64,000 nucleotides of DNA from Acanthaster planci (Eukaryota; Echinodermata; Asteroidea; Valvatida; Acanthasteridae). Positions within the stretch are counted from its first letter, which is position 1. Every line of letters starts with the position of its first letter. Of the stretch, positions 54,382 to 64,000 are shown piece after piece. The stretch spans positions 45,773 through 109,772 of the forward strand of contig NW_019091699.1 of NCBI RefSeq assembly GCF_001949145.1, in the 5' to 3' direction. The notes beneath the pieces are model-generated. The model worked only from the letters and a program-made list of their open reading frames with translations. It ran no database searches and was not told where the DNA came from. The translations under genes were made by a program, and so were the position numbers.

Positions 54382-57300
54382 CGATACGCACCCGATTTTA
54401 AAGGCAAGCAGAAAATCAGTTTGATAGTTTTCTGTCATTGTACTGACTTGCTGCCTTTTCTTGAGTCAGTAAGCCTACCTGGGATCATAAACGAACAATC
54501 AATGAAAACCTCTTTGGGACAAGTAACAAGCCTTATTTTGTACTTATTCATTGCCTGCCTTAGCACAACAAAGTAAATGTTGGCCGATGCTAATACGTCC
54601 AAGGGTTGGTTTCTTTAACAATCCCCCACCCATACCTCCCACCCACACAACTTCTTATCTCCTTCCTAGGGAACAAGAACCTTCTGGGAAGTAGTCTCAG
54701 TTGGTATTGATGGAAATTACTGGCACAAGATGGTGCCCACAAAGCAATAATGCGTGGGTGTGATTGGAGGGGGAAAGATTAGGACGTATTGGAAAACGCG
54801 TGATACATGTCTTTATGGTAGATTTTAGTCTATGAACTGACAGTCTTCCTCAAAAGATGGATGTCGTCTGGAAAGATGATGACGATGACGCAAACTTTAG
54901 TTTAAGCAGAAATAGTAGGGAACGCAATTTTGGTGGCACTGTGATTACTTTCAGGGCCACACCACAGAGGAATTTGTAGGGCAACTGAATGACATCTGTA
55001 AGGGTGGGTTTATTTATTAACCTCCAAAGTGCCAATTCAAAAAAAATAATTAAAATGAAAAAAAAAAGGAAAACAGACACATTTGAACTTCTTTCCCCTT
55101 TAATCATCTAAGAATTTATTTAAAAAAGGAAAGCTACCAGATGAGATTTCTGGACGCAGTCTCCGAGTTTACACCACTGCACATGTTATGCACAAATAAT
55201 GGAGACACTGAAGAAAGACATCGTCATCTACCTCTGTGCAAACACTTTAACCCTCGGACACATGGCCTTATACTCCAGAAAAGCCCTGAGAAAATGAATT
55301 CTCCTTTTGATCTCTCCACCAGCAGACGTATCCCGGTGAGGGTATCAATCCCACATTGGCACACCCCGCCAGGCGAGCCTTGATATCCTTTCCAGGAAGA
55401 AAGTTACAGGTGCGTGGGTACGATGGACCCCATGGAAGAACAGACTGATATGAGAGTAATCAGCACAGCCGTGGGGGGTATTTCCAAGAGTGTTACTTCA
55501 ACTGGCAACCCCAAACAGAAAATCTTGGGTATCCGAAATGGAGATCCCTGTGGGTTTCAGGGAAGCACCTACACGGACTTACCAAGTTTCGTTAATTTTG
55601 TTTGGTCAATGACATTATTTGCAAGAAAACAAGAAAACCGCATTCAGCTTGAAGTTTTGGACTTCATATTTAAAGAATATAGCCTAGGCTACATGCATGT
55701 ACCGTTGAGCCAAATTAACACTGGGACATTAAAGTATACACAGTGTAATGAAATACGTACATTTGTGTATTAAAGTGTCGATGAAAATACTATGGTCCTT
55801 GAAAATGCATCTTTGTATTTTTCGGCTGGTTGGAAAGTTTTAGAGTACGTGCTCTTGTTGGTTTTATGTCGATTCAAATTCCCATTTTCTTGAGCAAAAC
55901 TGTGATGCCATTCCAGGGAGAAAAAAAACATGTTGCATCATGGATTTGTGTGCAAAAACTGCTGGAATTTGTGACATTTTCCGGTTCTAAATTTCCTCTT
56001 CTTTGATGACTCATTCAATGAGTCCATGACAGCAGACCAACAAGCAACTCTTTCCCAGAAATGTTTTCACCGAGTGATTCTTGGATTTGCAATTTGAACA
56101 GAAAAAAAAAACCTGTAAAATGAACCCCCGAATGGGTGTCGCATTGTTTTCATGCACTAAACACGAGTATGGATTTGCACAAGAAAGTGTGAGGAAATAT
56201 CATTGCCCAGACCCTCAAACGAGCAAAGTGTTATTTCATTCATATGAGAAGTCTTCAGAAAATATATCAATGTGTGCAACTTCACTGCCATGCAGGATTG
56301 TCAGTAGAATCACAAAGAAAGCATAGAAAGCGTAATGCACCTGTTACACGTCCAAATTGATGAAGATAGATAGGAGACATCACACAAGGGTGCATCAGTG
56401 GGAATGCTTCATTTCCACCCTTTTTCACAGGTGAGGCAACTGGCTGAAGCAAACACAAGTCACAAATTTAATATCCTACTAACAATCTAGGATTGCGTAG
56501 TTTCAAGGTGTGACTTCTTATGCCTTGAACTGACTGAACTCTCAGGCAAGGTTTTATTTATTTTCCCAAGGTGTCAAAATAGTAAAAATTGACAGCCCTT
56601 TGACTGATGGTGTTGCAGCAAAGCAAACAGGTAATGGTTCACATGGACAGGGCCGGCGACATTCTGTACTGGCAATATAAAGCCCGGTGAGGTTATTTCA
56701 ACATGATCCAAAAATATGTCTACTTCCATGACCTCCCGGCCCACTCAAAATGTTACTGGGCTTGACTGGTGTCCATGGGAAGGAAGCAGAGTTGCTCTCT
56801 AATGATAATTTTTGCAAATGACCATGTAGTGAGCCGGCAAGCTGTCAAGATTCAAATCTTTCATCTTCCTCCCACTCAGATATTGCATTACCGGGCCAAT
56901 TTCAGTGTGAATGCCTTGAGCGCGGTTCAAGTCCTAAACAATTCAATGAAACAATAACATCTTTGAAACCTGTAAACAAGACGACCCCAAAACGATTCAT
57001 ATCTTTCAGTTCTCCCTCAGTGAAAATATCACATTGTCCGAATGTTGAGTTGACAAACAGAATTTGGAATGTCGGATTACTTATAAATAGAATAACATGA
57101 CAACAAGCAATCTAACAGTACACTTAGGTCAAAATGTAATATTACCCCAATTAACCTTTTGCTGTAATCGTCAAAAACAGTCAAAAATTCTGTCTTACTG
57201 TGTAGTACACAGACATATCATATGTCACTCGACTGATTTTGACTGGTAGGACTACTGTGTCAAGAATGCATCTTTGCATAGGAGGGTTCTCATACCAAAA

Positions 57301-60300
57301 TCTCATTGCCACAACTTGGCCAACTGAAAGTTATATGGTTCAATGAACATTCTCACAACAGCTGAGATAAAGAAGTGTTACACTTTTGGGGGAGGAGCTC
57401 TAAGATTCTCTATAGATAGTGGCAATGGTTATTTTTGGAGGGGCTGACCTTTGGAAACATTTGGGAATTCTCACGAAACTTGGATGAATCATCAGGAAGT
57501 CTTCCTCTACACTACAGACACATTTCCCTCAAGAGTAACTCTGCAACATTAATTACCCTGTACAAATTGTAGGAAATGTGTTGAAAAGAATGTAGTACCT
57601 GTCACAACTTTTCCTTCATATGGTATCTCCATAAAGGTCAGTTATCCAATTGAAAAGTTTCAATTCTGCAGAATGGTACTTGGAAACTGTTGTTGATACT
57701 CCATAGACTTTGTACACAACCAAAGGAGTGCCGTCTCATTAATTTTTTCCAGAACTCTGTGATAAATTGCAGAATTTCCCAGAGGTCTCCTCTACTTTCA
57801 GCAAATAACAAAGAGTTACAAGGTTGAATCAATCAGTGTATCCCTCAGCTCCCTGGATCCGCCCTCACACACTACAGGGCCCGACGGTTATAATAAAATT
57901 GGTTGCAAAGAGTTTAAGTGAAGTCATCCTCATTTGTGATTGATACTTCTAGAGAATTGCAGCAATTTCAGCATAGGCTATGTTCTCAAGGTAGAATCTC
58001 TGCAGGAAATTGTTTGATGGATTTATTTCTGTCCAATGAAGAAAAGGACCAAGGGAAATGTGGTTTGAGATGGCATGGGAAAAACCACTCGACACAATAC
58101 CCGACCTTGGCTAGGTGCATCACCCCAGGGACTGATGTGTATCACGCTGTGAAATATGCAATACTCCAGCCACAGCAAATGAGCCCCGTTTTCTTTTCAG
58201 CTTTGCACGCCTCACTGCATGCTGGGCAGAACAAATTGAAGGTCTTGATCCTAGCGGCAATTTTTCGGACCTTTCAACTTCTGGAAACGGGGTGATTCAA
58301 GAAGTCTAACAATTTTACTGAAGGATTGTACTCCCACAAGAAGAGTGAATGGCCAAACCTAAAGCTGGTTTTAGTCCGATCCTGGATGACCTAATTTGCG
58401 AGTGACCCGAAATGAATTGCTGTAGAATTTATGGACATCCGTTGACTTTGGGATTGAGTAATGCACGAACAGAAATCATGTATAAAGCAATTAAGCAGAG
58501 AACTTTGGGGAAAATTAATCCAAGTTTGATTTTCCAAAGCATCAATCCTGATGTCTCAGGGCGAAAGATGAGCGAAACGGTGAAACCAACTGAAAACTGT
58601 ACAAACCTACAAAAGATTGGCTGAAACTGAAAGCACAAATCTAGTTTGGGGGTCACAGGAGAGCAAGAAGACATTTTCTCTTGAAAAAGAAAGACCCATC
58701 GGCGTTCCAGAGTTGAGAACTTTCACTTCAACATTTTGAAAATGGATGAATCATGGGTGAATTCATACCTAATTTGATCGTTCAATGACCGAAGACATCC
58801 AAAGAACATGGACTCCAGATCTCCAACAATTGTCACCGTTCCAAAAGTGGAATTCTTTGATACCGTCTCCCCATGAAAAAAAGAATCCCGTCTCGTTAAG
58901 ATTTCCGACTGAGGAGTGTCATGCTTTATACATTATTATGGGTTCTTTCATAAGGTGTGGGGTACTTACGTGATGCACTTGAGAAGCTCACAGAAGCAGA
59001 GCGACACACACCCACCACCTCCGCTGAGTACATGTATGGCTGGCTTCAAGCTTCGAATGTCCATTTAATTGCAATCGACATAAAAGAGATGTTCGGCATT
59101 TGTTAACTTTCAAGCGTTGACTTTCTGCCTTGTCTCATTCAATATTCGGCCATTCAACACTTGTGGCAGAAATTCCACGTGGGGAGCCTAGCGGGGCCGG
59201 CGGGCCTACGCACGTTTAGGAACATGCTCATCACAATGCGCAGCTCTTCAGTAACTGACCACAGGTATTCTAGCTATGTCCTCCACTACTACATGTAGGT
59301 CAAAGCACTCTACAGCCTTTCAAACGATGCCAGCCCCTTTCCTTTGCTGCAGAAAACTTAGGTTATCCGTAACAAGAAATTTTTCATGCGGTACAGCGAC
59401 GAGGGAAGACAAGAAATCCATGAAACCATTCAACAGAGGGGTCTTAGTAATAGAAAGCCAAGACTTTACCGGGTTTTCTGGAGTTCTCTCGCAAATGGCC
59501 GATTACTGAGCAGCTTTCTTTTCACCAAGGCATTGTACGAAATGAAGGATGTTGAAAAAAAAACACAATTAATACTGAAAAATTCAAGCTTTGCGGGTCA
59601 AACCACACCCAAACGGATGTTAGGTTAACAGGCCAAACACAAGAATCCTCCAAAACTTTCTGTATGTAACTTATAAGACGACGGCAATTCTTTGCACTTT
59701 GTTTTACTGGGGGTTTCTTGTACAAAGTCAGTCGCTGACTGTACCTTCACCCCTGGACTTTCCTCGAATAAATCCTCAAATCATGTGGCGGTTTGGATTA
59801 AATGTATCTCCTTTTAAGTGAAGCTCATGGCGAGAGTTTGTGCTCTGAAGTCTTCCCTCCCACTCTTAACGAAAAAACGGTAGTTAATGACATGTAGTTC
59901 ACGTCTTAGAGTGACTAAAACCCTCTAGAAAATTAGATGAGCAGTATTTTGTCTCAGCAATTTTTTAACCTAAAGAAAGGAAAATTTCAACTGAAATAAT
60001 CTGACAACTTGACAACCAAACTGCAAAAGCACATTTTCATGTTTAATGCTTTCATTTGACACGGACGATACTGAACAGTGGGAACAAAAAAGGAACTTCA
60101 AAATTCACTGACTGTAAATTCAAAAGGTTCAAAGGATACTTTTAGATACATCATTACATGGAGTAATTAATACAAAAAATATGAATAATGGATAACCAGG
60201 TGGGATATAATGGGATATCACAAATAATACATATTCATTATACAATTTGGATTAAATTTTAGGAGATAAATTTCATAAATTCCATAAACTACACTTTAGA

Positions 60301-63300
60301 TTACTAGAATAATACCTCTGTAACTTTAGACATAACGATTTGGCTGGAAAGTTCAGCAATTACAAAAATAGCTGGGTGCAGCCTCTTAAAATCGGAAAAC
60401 CTTGGGAAAAGTGCAGTGTATCCATTCTGCCCCTCACGTATAGATAATAGTGTGGATTAAAGGATATTTGCAAATCACTGAATGAAGGCCTCGTCTTTCG
60501 TCACTTTGATTTATGTACTTATGTACACGTACTCCTAAATACTGGCCATAATACTTTTGCATCGGCTCACGTGTACCAAAACAATGTGTTTATCTTTAAC
60601 AATGAAAACAAAACAAAAACAAGCTACAATTGGCACTGAGGGAAATTGCAAACGATGACAGTTCCTCCAAGAATTTTTCAAATTCAATTTAAATGACCAC
60701 CATATAATATAGCAGTGGTTGGTAGCCAATGTACAAAAATTGACATTTCAAATGTAATTTCTGATATGACTGTCATAACTTAACCTTGATTACAAAACAT
60801 ATAAACATAAAATTTGTACAATTGCTGATGCTGTGAATTTGCATTGATGAAGAGGCAAGGTTCTTTACGAAGAAAACAAAAATCAACAAAATAACCAGAG
60901 AATCTGGATATGTACCCAAATTCCCCCGCAAGCATCAATTCCCCTGACTCAAAATTTCCAGTACACTTCATCACTACCAACCCGAGCTGCGTACAACGCA
61001 AACTGCATTCTGTGGCCAGTGCTAAAGGTATTCCCATGGAAACCACCGTTACTTGACTGGCCGTGAAATTTGGATAAAGTCACTCTCCCTGCATCTGCGC
61101 CGACAATTGCCATGAATTGTGCATGAATGCATCACTGTAAATGAGAGAGCATTCACAGTCCGCATTGTAAGAGCAAGTAACATGCATAATTAAGTGGGTT
61201 TGGGTTTGCAGAGTCCCGGAAACCAACCAAAGTCGTTTTTCAGGACAATTACAATGTTTATGAGTCAGAGGTACATGTAAGGATATCTATACCAGTTTCC
61301 CTCAGATGCTAATGGAAGTGGCCTGGGCGAAGAGACGAGGCCGTCAACCATTCAAAGCACCCGGAGGTCAACTTGGTCTTACCAGTGGATATTCACCTAA
61401 ACAAATGAACCTGCATATATCCAGAATTAGGGGGGGGGCATGATTAATGGGCCGCTGAATATTTTATCCATTATTGCCCAGGAAATAGTCAGCAGCAGAA
61501 AGGAACCATGCAATAAGCAAGTTGCAGGGAACTGTTTGGTATAATGGAACCAACATCATTGTAATGACATGCAACAATTAACGTCAACTGATGAATGATT
61601 TACATTGACAGACACCTGCAGTGTAGAAATTCCTGTTCCTTAAAGTTTCAGATAAACTTACTATGTTCATGTACAGGGTACCTTGCAGTCATGCACATTG
61701 TGGACATACAGTGTACAGATGCCGAGTTCATCTCTGTAAGATCTAAGGACTTGTCATGAAATGTGGTAAAATTTTTTATTTTCAGGGACCTGGAGGTGTC
61801 TATTAAAAGCAACAACACCACTGCTTTGAAGAGAGCACCAAAAACCTATAAATACAAAGTCTTTTGATGAACATCAGAACTGCTCCAAGGTTCATTATGT
61901 ATTACTCTAGGAAATGAGCCCGTATTAAAGAAACCTAAGCTCAATGGAAGAAGTATGACGTGACCACTTCCAATATCAATTCTGGTAACTCTTCTGCTGA
62001 CGTAATTCGTAGCATCGAACCCCGGGACAGAGATCTGATAGAGGCACCGCGGCACCAAGTTCACAGTTTGACGGCCTCGATATCTTGCTGATTGTTAAAC
62101 TACGTTTTCTTCTCTCGCTTTCCAGAGGATGACATGCCACGAATATCAATTCAGCAAGGAATTTCTTCAGGCCAATGGGAGGGTTCCTCTTTGTTTTTTT
62201 CCAATCTGTGTTTGTGGCCATTTGACTTGGCTGGTATTAGGGGCACAGCTGTTGCTTCTCAAGGTGAGAATTTGACAGGATTTTTCAAATTGCCTTTCCC
62301 CCCCCCAGGAGGAGGGCTTGTACCGGTATGTTAGTGGTCAAAGCAATGCATGTTTGTGTTCAACGTGTAGGATTTGTGTTTTCAAACAACCAAAGTGTTT
62401 GGGCATTTTCGGGAACAGTGTGAAGATCCACGTAACGAGGCAAAGGATGCCTTAGAATTTCAGTGGGCTGCACACATGCAAACACCATTCCACATTCAGT
62501 TCAGATATGTGGCTATAAATAATATGGAATACATAGAACTTTTAAAAAACAATCGGGGGAGGACTGTACATAAAGTTACCAAATACTGATGATATGTATC
62601 AGGTGACGCTTGTGTAAGAACCGACATCTCATTCCCCACTTGCCCAAACATCACTTGCATGAAGCATTATGCTTTATGAACATCCAGGTTTGGGAAATGA
62701 TGACTGGGTACTTTGTTGCTACATGTAGATCTAAAAATAAATGGTATGGCTAAGCAGAGGATGAGCGGTCGTATAGGGTATGAGCCTGAAGGATTTCCTG
62801 TTCTTCATCCGGGTTTGCACAAAGCTGTCGGGCAACGCTTCAAAATAATTACATGTTTGTATTGAAGGATTTTCCGGCTACAATTGCAATGAACCATACT
62901 GGGTAAAATTCTGCAGCCCTTTACCAGTTACAATACCCTGCAGTCTCTTGTCTGTCGAGACACTCGTGTGGAAAGACCAGTGGAATTGCTCAAAACAAAT
63001 GCCACCTTAAATAAATTGAGCCAGAAAAACAGATACATCATGAGCACGTTTCAAGAAAATGATGTACCTATCGGTAACTTCAAAGCCCTTGGATTGCTGA
63101 AAAATGAAAACGTTATCTTTTTTATTTTGTGCTGTACAGATTGAAAACGTGCTACACGTAGGTGTACATTGCATGTCTTAATCAACATGGTAGGGGAGTC
63201 ACAGCAAAGGTACTATTAGATTTACACCACCTGGAAGGATCATTACTGACAGGAGTACAAATATGTGATCCATGCAAACAGGAATACTGGTACCCGGCAC

Positions 63301-64000
63301 ACTGTTTGATTTACTGACTACTGATACAGTTTGGGTAACATCACAATGAAAATAGAATTGATACAAAGGGCTGCTCTGTTTTACTGATCCCCAAAATATA
63401 AACCATTTAAAAATATAATTAATGCACCCAGGAATACGGAAAATATACGGTTATCTGAGTGAGTCTGTTATGGCAAGTAAACATTGACCTTGGTCTAAAG
63501 AGCTTAGAATTACTGGTACAAGTACTCATGCAGTGGAAGTTATATTGATCTAATATTCGTAATACAAAACAGGGTGGCCAGCAACATTCTAAAGCACGGT
63601 ATGTATCACGTGTTTGTACTGAATGCAATCTGACGTTTACCACTGACATGTTTGTCCCGAACCACACACCGCAGTTGGCAGTGAGCCTCATATTAACGCC
63701 AATCCTTCAAAATCCTTGAAAAATTCCGTCGCCCCAATTTAGTGAGCCTCTGAGGACAAACCATCAGTCACAGCCTTATTAATCTTTAAATCATGCACAA
63801 ATGCAAAATTCTGCTAGGAATTTTATAGTTTTACCACTATGTACAGTGTATACGTACATTCAGCTGAAGAACTCTTGCAAAATTTCATCATATTAAGGCA
63901 GCCTCCATGAAAACCAGAGCTCAACAGGTGAAAACAAAAACTGAGTTCAAACTTTCATTTCCTTTTGGAAGAGGTCATGTCAGTTACACCTCCAAAAACC

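Larger units (their letters stand above)
39417..64000. other. 24.6-kb region with no supported gene
   Basis: The left end should contain the SLC9B copy B 3' UTR. Elsewhere I found no chain of phase-compatible exons, no recognisable protein motif, and no tRNA or rRNA. Open frames up to 167 codons (39538-40041) and 125 codons (57918-58295) occur but show no family signature. Visible structure is limited to homopolymer G or C runs, TACATGTA palindromes, a 42-bp duplication and two perfect hairpins. Short or fast-evolving exons could be missed. Confidence 0.55.

Noticed and set aside
55141-55773. Two neighbouring open frames of 80 and 119 codons
   Set aside because: No family signature and no supporting splice structure between them; not reported as genes.
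57918-58295. 125-codon open frame
   Set aside because: No recognisable motif, no linked phase-compatible exons; comparable frames occur by chance across the region.

Overview
This is eukaryotic, intron-rich DNA with moderate-to-low GC. It looks like a marine invertebrate, probably a non-vertebrate deuterostome such as an echinoderm. That call rests on gene structure, on the closeness of the encoded proteins to vertebrate families, and on a repeat landscape of short inverted-repeat elements, tRNA-derived SINEs and TACATGTA-type palindromes. The species call is an inference. Exons were placed by requiring a readable family match, AG/GT splice sites and exact phase agreement across each junction.

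Layout. (1) About 0.7-12.05 kb, minus strand: eight coding exons of ZFAND4 (AN1-type zinc finger plus ubiquitin-like domain), including a small 52-nt exon. The 3' end, with the second half of the AN1 finger, lies outside the window. (2) 12.05-15.7 kb: a head-to-head intergenic region with a 0.9-kb foldback element and a diverged direct duplication. (3) 15.7-24.2 kb, plus strand: a complete nine-exon SLC9B (NHA-type Na+/H+ antiporter) gene, copy A, 676 codons. (4) 24.2-29.8 kb: a spacer with inverted tRNA-SINEs and a broken Myb/SANT-like gene. (5) 29.8-39.4 kb, plus strand: a complete ten-exon SLC9B gene, copy B, 665 codons. (6) 39.4-64 kb: about 24.6 kb in which I can support no gene, only small repeats and two perfect hairpins.

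The two SLC9B genes are tandem duplicates. Six exons have identical lengths in both (271, 176, 150, 109, 137 and 78 nt) and all intron phases agree. They have diverged in informative ways. Copy A keeps the ion-binding Asp-Asp pair (D378-D379). Copy B reads Glu-Asn at the same place (E342-N343), has lost the Glu of the GAEV motif, and has gained a 93-nt serine-rich cassette exon just after a 37-bp minisatellite with a 150-bp higher-order period. Copy A has four YxxP motifs in its N-terminal tail, a layout like Crk-docking substrates; copy B has one. The best candidate for something new here is this pair: one canonical antiporter next to an intact paralogue with an altered ion site, possibly a pseudo-transporter or regulatory subunit.
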